Source of the DNA: Dromaius novaehollandiae
Taxonomy: Eukaryota; Chordata; Aves; Casuariiformes; Dromaiidae
Reading direction: 5' to 3'
NCBI RefSeq assembly: GCF_036370855.1
Contig: NC_088098.1
Span: forward strand, 34,103,981-34,167,980
Length of the DNA stretch: 64,000 nucleotides
Below the pieces are notes generated by a model, which did no database searches, was not told where the DNA came from, and saw nothing but the letters and a program-made list of their open reading frames with translations. Position 1 is the stretch's first letter, and every line of letters begins with the position of its first letter. The translations under genes and the position numbers were made by a program. This document shows positions 39,946 through 50,500 of the stretch, in pieces.

Positions 39946-40785
39946 TAAATATAAAATTGCAGAAGACTCAGCCTAAAATTTGTCCTGCAAAATTGCTGTG
40001 AAAGCAGACTAGCTTTTAAAGTGTTACATAAGTTTAATTTTGCAAAACAAAATTTTAACTAGATAATAAAATCCATCCATATATGCATGTTTATATGTGT
40101 GTGCATGTATACACCCCCCCCACACACACCCCTCACACACCCCTCTCCACTCTACCTAAGGCTAGACTGACATAACCCACTGATTTTAATCATGATTTAA
40201 TAAAGCAGCAGAGGTAAAATACTTAAATACTTTTTTTTTGTAGACTCTTGAGCCATAGTGTAGTGTTGATGATACTAACTTCTACTGATTAAAATGGCAG
40301 TTAAAACTTGTTGCTTTTTAACATTAAATGGGTACTCTTCTGTCTAGCAGCGCAAATACCTCTGCACATCCCCTTGTAGAGCGTAACAACATGCTTACTC
40401 AGATCCTTAATTTTACATTTAGAAAATGTATCCAAAATGAAGACTTAGCAGAAAAGCAATTTAGAATTCACATAAAGCACTGGCCTCATTTTATCTGTTT
40501 TCTTGCTCCAGAAGAAGCTAATGTGGTTGATGGTCGTATTTAAATGCCAAGAAACATTAGATGGCCTCACCTGTATATAACAAATATCACCTTTAAAATT
40601 AACCTGCCTTTACCTGTGCGTGAACCCAGCTTGTTGCTGTTAGCCTACAGCATATCCATCAGGAAGTCCCCCGTGCTGAATGCGCGGAGAAGGAGCCCAT
40701 CGGTTTTTTTAGTAATTTATTCCACTATCGGCTTTTTAAATTAAAGGACCAAACAACAACAACGCCTTTTTTCGTGCTTCTTCAC
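39946..40785. other. Intergenic spacer RASSF3 to APMAP-like gene
   Basis: Ordinary AT-rich sequence with the simple repeat at 40.11 kb. Short open frames at 40.33-40.74 kb have no recognisable similarity. GC content rises sharply from about 40.79 kb into the CpG island. Confidence 0.6.
40112..40150. repeat. C-rich / (AC)n low-complexity tract
   Basis: A run of C followed by ACACAC, CTCACACACCCC and CTCTCCACTCT: a degenerate AC/C-rich simple repeat between the RASSF3 3' end and the next promoter. Confidence 0.85.
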
Positions 40786-41110
40786 CTCGCGCCCCGCCCC
40801 GCCGCTGGGCGGGTGCGGAGGCGAGTGGGCGCGGCCGGCGCCATGACGGGGGCGGTTGGGGGGAGCAACGGTCGCGCTCGGGGCCGCTGCGACGACGGCT
40901 CGGGAGGGGGCGGGCATTAAATTCCCGCCCCCTCCCGAGCCGTCGTCGCAGGGGCCTCAACCGCCCGCCTTGCCCGCGGCGACGCCATGTAAGCGCCGAG
41001 GCGGGAGAGGGGTCGCGTCCCGCCCGCCCCGAGAGGGCCGCGGCGCCGCGTGAGGGGACGCGTTGCCTGGGCAGGTAGTGGGGGAAATGGCGGCCGCGCA
41101 AGTAGCGGAG
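40786..41110 (+). promoter_or_regulatory. CpG-island promoter of the APMAP-like gene
   Basis: A dense block of CG dinucleotides and GC boxes (CCCCGCCCC, GGGCGG, GGGGGCGGG) in otherwise AT-rich surroundings. There is no TATA box. It ends about 300 bp before the first recognisable exon of the + strand APMAP-like gene, so it is assigned as that promoter and first exon. The - strand could also be transcribed from it. It contains a 28-bp perfect inverted repeat. Confidence 0.8.
40887..40951. repeat. Perfect 28-bp inverted repeat with 9-nt loop
   Basis: Left arm 40887-40914 (begins CTGCGACGACGGCTCGGG) and right arm 40924-40951 are exact reverse complements around the loop CATTAAATT. After one G/G mismatch, four more outer pairs form (40882-40885 with 40953-40956). 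The arms are about 80% GC, so cruciform DNA or a very stable RNA hairpin is expected if transcribed. It lies inside the CpG island. It could be a real feature or a fold-back assembly artefact. Confidence 0.95.
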
Positions 41111-41115
41111 CTTGT
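41087..41115 (+). CDS. Candidate first coding exon of APMAP-like gene (tentative)
   Basis: An ATG in good context (GGGGAAATGG) opens MAAAQVAEL. A donor-like GT at 41116 would leave two bases that join the next exon in phase, giving ...AELV-FPAWGF. The donor (GTGCGT) is weak. A better-looking donor, CAG|GTAGTG at 41075, also fits the phase, but its frame has no ATG back to a stop at 40737. Human APMAP has about 40 residues before the membrane segment, so this short exon would be unusual. Confidence 0.2.
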
Positions 41116-41416
41116 GTGCGTGGAGTTAACGGCAGTTACATAATGCTGGAAGCGTGACTTCGCACAAGAAATCTTTTTTTTTTTTTTTTTTTTTTGTTTA
41201 GTGACGGGGTCAGATGGGCTCCGGCGCTGGGCAGAAAGGGGTGGCGGTGCTGCTGGGCCAGACCTTTCCGTGGCAGGGAGTGCTCAGGGGGTTGCTTTCA
41301 GTCCTAAGTCGTTTTTAGTCATGAAATCTTTTGACTTTTTTAAAAAAACAGATTCTCCTTCCTCTCCCACCCTCCTGTGTGTGTGTGACTGTACAATTGT
41401 TTTCTTTCCCTCCTAG

Positions 41417-41506
41417 GTTCCCAGCATGGGGGTTTCCACTTGCAGTCATTGCTACCTGTGCTGGCATTTACTTTTTACCGTCTCCTATTGATCCAGAACC
41501 ATTTGT
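41417..41506 (+). CDS. APMAP-like exon: membrane anchor
   Basis: Preceded by TTTCTTTCCCTCCTAG. It encodes [20 protein letters not shown] then PSPIDPEPF. The hydrophobic stretch is the single signal-anchor helix, followed by the SPIDP motif shared with APMAP. It ends with GT of a split Val codon before GTAGGT. Confidence 0.88.
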
Positions 41507-44500
41507 GTAGGTTCCCCTGCTGAACTTTACTTCTCAGTTCAATGGCATACTTGTGCTTATCACAAAATACTAGTGTTTTCAAAACCTTCCCTGTACCCTT
41601 CATCCTCTGGGGCAAATAAAGCAAACTACATAAGTTCACATGCAAGAGAAATTGTGTGCCAAAAAGTTAGAAAATAGATGCACAATTCTTTTTTTTTTAA
41701 GAAGTGAGTTTAAAGCAAAACAATGGTGACCAGTGCAGTATTCATACATATATGTAGACAGATTATTAGAGTGGGAATAAAACTCATTCAGGATGATGGC
41801 AATTTTGCTTGTGTATTGATTTGAGAAAAAAGTCTTCTAAAATGTCTGTGTTCTTTTTAGCCTGTGCTTGTTAGCTTCACAGAATTGTTAATTTAGTCTG
41901 AAGTAATATTTTAATGAATTCTTTTGAGAGAGAAGATACTCTGTTACTAATATTTCTGGAACAAAGTCCTGTTATTTTCCCTTAAGATAATGTTATAGTC
42001 CAGCGTTGTCTTCTTTCTTACATCTTATTTATAATTCATTTGGTGCAGATTTGAAAAACCACCTCCTGCCCTAGTTGGATCATTGCAAGTGAATAAAAAG
42101 CTTCAGAGTGGACAAAGAATCTTTATGGGACAACTGAAAGGTCCTGAGTCTTTTACTGTTGATGATGAAGGCAAGTAGGTAGCTTCCAAATGGGTAAAAT
42201 CACAGAATGGTTGCAGTTGGAAGGGACCTCTGGAGATCATCTAGTCCAACTCTGCTGCTCAAGCAGGGTCACTTAGAGCACATTGCCCAGGATTGTGTCT
42301 AGATGGCTTTTGAATATCTCCAAGGACAGAGACTTCACAACCTCTCTGGGTAACCTCTTCCAGTGCTCTGTTACCGTCACAGTAAAGAAGCTTTTCCTCG
42401 TGTTCAGACGGAGCTTCCTGTGTTTCAGTTTGTGCCCGTTGCTTCTCGTCCTATCGCTGGGCACCACTGAAAAGAGTCTGGCCCCATCCTCTTGACAGCC
42501 TCCCTTCAGAAACTTACACACATTGATAAGATCCCCCTCAGTCTTCTCTTCCACAGGCTGAACAGGCCTATCTGCTTTGTCAGGTTATTAAAAGAAAGGA
42601 CTTAATGAGTTTAAATCCAAAGACAGAGAAATGGGAATGTTTGCTAAACGAATGCTCCAAGAATATTAGAATCATTGTATGTTCTTCCATATCTTTACAT
42701 GTGTAGACACTTCTCAGGAAATATTCCAGAGTGTTTCCTTGCCTGATGCTTGCAAGGACACAGCAAATGTCCTACTGCTGTATTAAAAAACATAGATCCA
42801 CAAATTGCCAATACATAGAATTTGTATCAAAATACAATTTAAAAAAAGTTATGAAATGGCATATTCTTTCAAGGTAATGTGCAAAACCAACTAAATATTT
42901 CTGTGGGTATTCTTCCAAACGTAAGGCTAAGCTTGAGCTTTTGACGTAGAACTAGTTGTAAGCTTGCCTTTTATTTTTTTCCATTTCAGGCGTCTAACAG
43001 CAGTGTTGGTTTGCTGCATGCAGTCAGTTATCAGGTTCAGCACAATCTTATTTCAAAAGTTGTTATTCAACAGAGCCAAAGCGGGAAGGCACACTGAGTT
43101 GTTTTAAAATTTGTGTAATCTTGAAAAACATATTTTTAGACCAGGTTGGAATATAAAAGAACTTTTTACTGTAATATAAATCTTCTGCTTACCTGTACAC
43201 GTAGTTCACCTTGGTTGTCTGGCAGCTGTGAGGTGGCAAAATGACAGGTGCAGGAACCATACAGATGATAGGAAGCAGAGGGCTGAAGAGGTAACTAGCA
43301 GCATGGCATCTCTTGCTTCTTTCCAACAACTTGGCTTATCCAGAGTGTAGATAAAGTAGGGACTGGGGTGAAACTCAAGTAAAATAGAGGAGGCATGCTG
43401 TGATCTTCTGTTTAGGACAAAGGTTTAGTGCTGTGGACTCAGGACTTGCCGGTTTTGGAGGAATTATTTTTTTTCCTGATGTGAAGTGGGTAACATAGAT
43501 TCCCTCAGAATTCAGTACTGAGAAGTTAGCAACTCCAAATCCAGAGCCGTTTGAGTCAGGCAGTTCAGACACCCTCTTTTACTGCTGGTGCTAGTTTTAT
43601 GATATTTTTCAATGAAATACTGAATAGTCCAGGACATGTTTATCGTAAAGACATTGTTTTGTGCTGTGTTTTACATAGGTAAGAGGTAATCATCTGGAAC
43701 ACTCTTGCTTGCCATTGTGCAAGCTGAAATTAAACATTTTTTCAGTCATAGCAGCGTGGGACCAGAAGAGACCTTAGCTCAACTGTTTGCATTGAGGCAC
43801 CCATTCCTAGCAAATGGCTAAGTGTTTTCTTAAAACTGTTTCCTTCCTCCTTTCCTCAGAAGTTGTATTTTAAATTGTCTTTTTATCACATTTTTTATTC
43901 TGCCTTCCCTCCTTTACAACTTTCAGAAAGCATAGTGATTATGATTGGAGTTTTGCAGAGTATATTTTAAGTATGAGGGCTTTGCTAATCCTGCAAATGC
44001 TCCATGTTGCCAAATCTAACCTCTTCTATGAGGCTGTATAAAATACTGTTTTGATTATGGTGGGGTTTTTTTTCCGATTGTGTTAATTCTGCCACGGATA
44101 TTCCCTGCTTCTAAGGATACTTTAGGAGACTGCATTCAGTCTGTTAAAATAATACAATATGACCAAGATTGTAATAACTGTTGTTGTGGTGTTGCCTGAT
44201 TTAGGTAAATGCTGTTTTCCATATGTGTTAAGATGGAATATTATGGGTAATAACTAGAACAGATATATTTTGTCTTTTACTACAAATACCCATAAGACAA
44301 GTCTAGTGCAAAACCCACTTGTACTTTCTATATAAATTTAAATATAGCATAGTAGCTTAGTGCATAGCATGATAGGAAATAGCATTACAAGTCTAAGATT
44401 TCTCTCTTTAAATATGGAATCTGGTATGTGATCAGAAATTTCAGCTGTTTCCAGCATGCCCAGGGAGGCATTAGAATGCCAGTAGATTTGATGACAGCAA

Positions 44501-47500
44501 AGTCCAGTCTTTATTTTTTCCCGGGCAAAATTACTGTGTTGAACAGTGGCTCCGAAGCTCTCCCTTTGGATAAACAGGTGCCTTCTGTATGCCAGTAATC
44601 CTAGACAATTCTTTTAATCTAGATCTGACAGCTGATACCTTGAGAATCTGTCCTATCTGCTCATAACATTTTTCCATGGATGTGAGTGAGTAGATGCTAG
44701 ACATTTTTATATCTGTTTATAAGCTGTGGTATAAGTGCTCACTGGACAAAGTTAGAATCCATGGTTTTAACTAATACTATGTGAGAATGGTAGCATATCT
44801 TTTATGCTGTATCTGTTAATGCCAGTTGCCAAGTAACAGTTCACATTTTTAAAATATAAACAAAGGGCGAAAATGCAGTTCATCTGCAAGCAAAATAATG
44901 TTTCGTTTACCTCAGTCTCTATAATCACAGGCACATCAGAGGAAAAGTGGATTTTGTCGAACAGTAAGTCTAGGATTAGTCATGTGCCTTGGACTGTTTC
45001 AAAGCCTGGACTAAGCTGTGGCTTAATCACTGGTAGTGTTTCTCCTCTGATACTCTTACTTACAAAAACTTACAAAAGTTTTTGGAGTTACAGTACAACA
45101 TCGTAAGATTTGAAAACATTCTGTGATATATTGCCTTGTTAATTTATATATTCTAAAAGCAGAGAAAAAAGCAACTACTAAGCAGACATCCAGTAAAAAC
45201 AGACCTTAGTCCTCTGTTGCAAACTCACACATTTTTGGTATTATTCTGATGATTAAAAAAGAAAGCAAAACATCACTCCTTTAAAAAGAATTTTTTCTTT
45301 TTTCTTTTTTTTTTTTTTTAACTTAGGATTTTAATGATGTAGAAGCTGGGTTATCGTCTTATATTGGATTAGTCATTATAATGTTTTCCTTTTGTCTGCT
45401 GAACATTCTGGCTAGCTGCTAATGTTGCAGGACCCTCAGGAGGAAAGACAGAATGTATGAGCTTTGCTGATGCTTTCATTGATGTCGACTGACAGTATAT
45501 GAATCTGTGCAGTCCTTCTTTGTTAACCCAGAATAATCTTAAAATAGCTGTTCATGTGCTGTGTTTACTTAAAATAAACATATAAACAACTCAGCTTTTT
45601 GCTAAACTCCTGTTTATACTAATACTAAAAAACAAGCTGTATGGTTTCCTGACTGTTTTGTTGCTTTATGTGTTTGTGTTTATATAAATGTAGAAGTCGG
45701 GAGAGAGGAGGAGGAGATCAGAGTAATGAGCAGTATCCTTCTTATATAGTATATTTTACTTGCCTTGGTCTCTTTTAAAACAGTTTTTTAAAATACTTAA
45801 AATTTAAGGTAATCTCTACACTGGTACCGTGGATGGGAAACTGTGGATGATCAGTGGTGACCAGTTGCATTTCATTACTCAAATGGGGCAGAATATGCCT
45901 GAATGTGGTAAGTGATGCTTTTGATGTGAAAATGACAACTAACTTGTTTATATGAACAGCGTTGAATGAGAAATTGAAATGCCACCTTACCTACTGTTAA
46001 CACTTTCTGATTCTTTCATGCAAAATTCTTTAAAAAAAACCCCTAAACCTACTACTGCCTTCATGGATTTTTTCCATTAGTTTCTACAGTTAGGTACCGC
46101 CAGGCCTTGTTTTATTAACCAGTTGGACTTTTACTCTTTTAAAGGCCTGTTTGTACTACAGCTTCACTGTTTGGGTGCTGAGCAACCTTACTTAAGATGA
46201 ATTATATATTCAAGTTTTCCCAGTGTAGGCAGGATTAAGGCATAGTGGCACACTAATGTAGTCCCTGAGAGTGATTTGGATAGACTTGCCATGGATTTCC
46301 ATTTAAATACAGAATAACAACTTATATAAGCCTATCTATATAAAGCTTTTTGAGGGTGGTCTAAAGACACAATTGATTTATCCTGTTACTTTCCTGCGTC
46401 ACGATCAAAATGTGTTTTAGAAACACTTCAGATCTTGCAAACGAATGGGAGAATAGTGGCAGAAGAATAGTGTCGTGGTTCCATCATCACTAACTGAACT
46501 GAAAGGTTGAATTTTCTTTATTTATAAAGGAGGGAGACAAACACTGAAGCAAAGGGTAAAAACCACCCTTTTATCTCATTGCTTTTTGATGAATCAAGCA
46601 GGCCTGAAAAGCCATTAAAATAGCTGATTGTTGTTTGCCTGGTTTCCTTAATTTACAACAGTTTTTGTAGGAACCTTCCCTGTCCCTGAAGTTCCTGTGC
46701 TATTGGCTAGCCTCAACTGAATTTGAAACAAGTCTCACAGATTAATGAACTTTTTTAGCCTTGTGAAAATAATTGACCATATGGAAGCTTAGAGACCAAA
46801 ATGAGCGATCCATCCAGAGTGAGACCAGCACTCAGCTGTTAATTTTTTTGCAGCTGTCAGTCAGTCAGTCAGTTTGTGTTGCTGATGTGTTACCCTTCTG
46901 ATGAGCTGTAACATACGTAGTCCCTTCCTTGGTGAAGTATCATACTGGATCTCAAGCTGCATTAATTTCAGTGCTCACATGAAAACGTATTTACTATAAA
47001 GATACTAAATATAGTACATCTGGTTTCTGTAGTTGTACCTGAGGAATGCTTTACAGGACTCTTAGGTGACCTGTGGAACTTGGGACCCTCAGCTGAAGGG
47101 AAGCAGTGAGTTAAATCTTTCCTCAAAGCAGTTTTATTCCATCTTTTTCTTATTGATATAAATTAAAGAGCAGCTTTAAAAATGTAAATAACTGAGGAAA
47201 GATTTCTTTCCCCTTAGCTAGTCAGTTTTGTTTTACTTATTTAGTAATCCTACCAGGTCTTCAGTCATCTTTAAAGTTGTACGGGAAAATAGAGTAGTGC
47301 TGAATTTCTTTGAAGGTTGAGAGCAAATTTTTTTTTAAAGTAACAGAAGAAACAGAGATGACTAGATTGACATTATCCTGTCGCTTCCTTTGCGAGGTAC
47401 TTTTAGATGCAGTTTAAGGAGGCTTTTAAGGATCTGATTTATTCAAGGAGGATAGTTTAGTGCTTTTCAGACTTTACATTTTGGTATTTTTGTTTTGTCA

Positions 47501-50500
47501 GCCTCTTGGTCTTGTATGTTTTCCTATTTGTATCACAGGAACTCCAGATTATGAACCAATATGTGGACGGCCTCACGGAGTCCGAGTGGATCAGGATGGC
47601 AACTTGATTGTGGCAGATTCTTATTTTGGCCTGTATAAAGTCAATCCAAGGACAGGAGAGAAAACCCTCCTGCTATCGAGTGAACAAGGTGATGCTACAG
47701 TCAGTGGGGAAGTTGATTGAGCTTGTTTTTGGTCTTCATACATGTATATAAATTGAAAATCAGGCACTTCAATCATTTGAGATCAGTACTAGTGATAAGG
47801 GGGACTATGATAGAAAGCTCATTGACTTTAACATGCTTTATATTTTTAAGATTTGTTTTAAAAAAATGAAAAGCAAAAATTAATGTCACGGGTTTTTTGC
47901 TTGGTACATGTCACATGGAATTGCAACCTGACTATCTTTCCCTGCAAATGAAAGTCATTTGGAGCTTGGCTTTTAGCTTGGGACAGATTTAGGATAGCAT
48001 TAGCTACAAGATTTGGACTTGAAATGTCTAAAGTGTTGAACTTGTGTAGATCTGAACCATTTTGAACACTTGGTGAATTTGTACTTATTTTAGTCGTCGT
48101 TTTTATTAACTAGGTGTGGATGGAATTCCTTTCAAATTCCTAAATGGATTAGAAATATCAAAGAACAATTTGATTTATTTTACGGATTCAAGTAGCAAGT
48201 GGGAGAGACGGCATCACAAATATGAGGTGAGATGAGGTAATCTTCTTAGCCATTTGTTCAGGAAGCTTAAGTGTTAATTTTTGTACTGGCAGCAGTAGGT
48301 ACTAAGGTACAGAAGAGACAAGTTTCCTCTCTTGTTCTTTGGTGTTTCAGCCAAGCATGCTATGAAGGCAGCATGTTCAGGCCCTGAGGCAGAGAATGGG
48401 CTGCGCTGTTCTGTAGCTGCTCTTCTGAAAAGAAAAGCAGGGTGTGGCTACCCAAAGAAAATGTCATGTAATATGCTATGATCTGGATTTTTTTACAGCA
48501 TGTTAGTTCCTCTATGGTAACTGTCTACAAGTATGCTTTTATTCTGCCATAAAAGCAAGGTAGCTCACTGCTGTTGTACCTGAAGGTATCTTTTCTGTGT
48601 AATCATATCCTTTAAACAAAACTTTATCCAGAAAAAACTGTCTGTTAGTAAAGCTGAAGTTCAGTAAGGTCACAGACATAAAGTTCCTGCTGAGTCTCAT
48701 CTTTACAGAGAATTTTGGCTAATATTAGGCTGGGGAAGCATTGTAGGAAGGGAAATACATAATTCTTTTAAAGCATGAAGAAGGGACAGGACTTGAGATA
48801 CAAGTTATTAAAGGAAGAAAAAGAGGAATAGCTGAAATCACTTATGTGTAGCTTTCTGTTTCTTAAGCTATCAGTTTTATTGTTTGATAGTGCATTATGC
48901 CTAGCTCATTTTTTTCAATTAGTATTTCAGTGTTGACAAGGTGCTTCCAGTAAAAAAGACAAAAGTAAAGGTTTATTTTTACACATTTCAAAGCTATCCT
49001 GCAGATCTTTTAGAGAAAACTTACCATAATTATTTAATCTCTGAAGTAAAATGTCAACTCTTTACTTGCTTTAGAAAAACACTCATGGACTCTTTGCAGT
49101 TGTAATTGTAATTGCAGTTGTAATAGAGGCTTCATAGGCCTCAATATTTTGCTAAAGGAGGAACTACAGAGGAACAGATTTTGAATTCTAGGCTTTGTAC
49201 CACCCCCTATCCTGTGTTTTTGAGAGAATGCTGTGATCAGCCTGGGAATTCACTGCTGTAAAATGTGAATGAAATAGTTTGCACCTTTAGTGTTGTGAAC
49301 TTACTGTTTTTGTAAAGATGACACTGCCATCTATAAGATCTACTTTTGCCTAAATTATGTTAATAAAGCTTCTGAATATTTTCTAATTGAAACCAGGTAT
49401 TGTGGTAGACTAGTTTTTCATTAGATGTATTGGTTAAGGTAATAGAAACAAACCATCTTGGACGCCTCTTGACCTATGATCCTGTAACGAGAACAGCGAG
49501 AACAGTGCTCAGTGGCTTGTACATGGCAAATGGGATTACATTGTCTCCCTTTGAAGATTATATATTAATAGCGGAAACCAGCATATGTAGAATCATACGG
49601 TATGTTAATTTTTTTCTCCTCCTGAATATAAAATATTACATATTAGCATATATTGCTTACTTTTAATCAATTTGCAGACAGGATTTTCATGTTTTCTTAT
49701 TCTTCTGTTTTTCCTCACTTTTCTAGAATTTAAACTGAAGATAAGCAGTTAACAGGGTTACTACTGGAAACTTAGTCAGAAAAAAAAAAACTTTTTAAAG
49801 GCAAGAATCTCAGGTTTTAGTTAAATCTAGGTAGAAATGAGCAGGTGCTCTCTCTCTACTGCCAAAATTATTTTATACCTATTTACTGATGTATTGGGCC
49901 CTAATTCCCTCAGTCTTTATTAATTACAGTTACCTGATTACTCCTGTATTACAATTATACCTTAACTGCCTAAAACAGACCTCAAAGGGCAACTGTCACT
50001 GCATGATTATAGCAATCAGCATACTATCACATTTCTTCCATTTTAAAGGGAGTCCATGTTTTTGTAATGCTTTGTAATTTTACATGTCTTAGTAGCTCTA
50101 AAGGAATTCACTAGGTTCCCTTTCTACAAAAACAAAGCCAAATATAATATTAGTCTTCATTTGACAGGCACATTTTCTATAAGTTGCAACACTATGTGAT
50201 CCTTTTTTGGGGATACTGTTGTTACAGTTTCTGTATGTTACATATAGAAAATTTACTGGCAAATCATTGCTGTTCAAATGTAGTCCCTCTCAGCACTTAC
50301 CAGTTCCTGCAGAGTTCCTTCCTCTAATTTTGAACAATTCCTTGTATGAATCACAAAATGACGTGTCTTCCATGCTGTTAAGCTTGCTGTATTTTTGCCC
50401 TGGCCCCTCTGACTAACCTACTGAATTCCTTTTTTTTTTTTTTTTTTTTTTCCTCCAGCTATTGGGTAAGCGGAGCTAATGCAGGAGAAAAAGAAGTTTT

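Noticed and set aside
40736-41101. 121-codon Arg/Pro-rich frame on the - strand of the CpG island
   Set aside because: It is a GC-driven shadow; its self-similar middle simply reflects the inverted repeat.
41201-41416. + strand frame containing SDGLRRWAERGG, reminiscent of the start of human APMAP
   Set aside because: It is preceded by a T tract and lacks an ATG and a donor in the needed phase; it reads straight through the acceptor of the next exon in another frame. The resemblance is probably chance.
42273-42554. 93-codon - strand frame as a host gene
   Set aside because: It is the C-terminal remnant of CR1 ORF2 within the retrotransposon copy.
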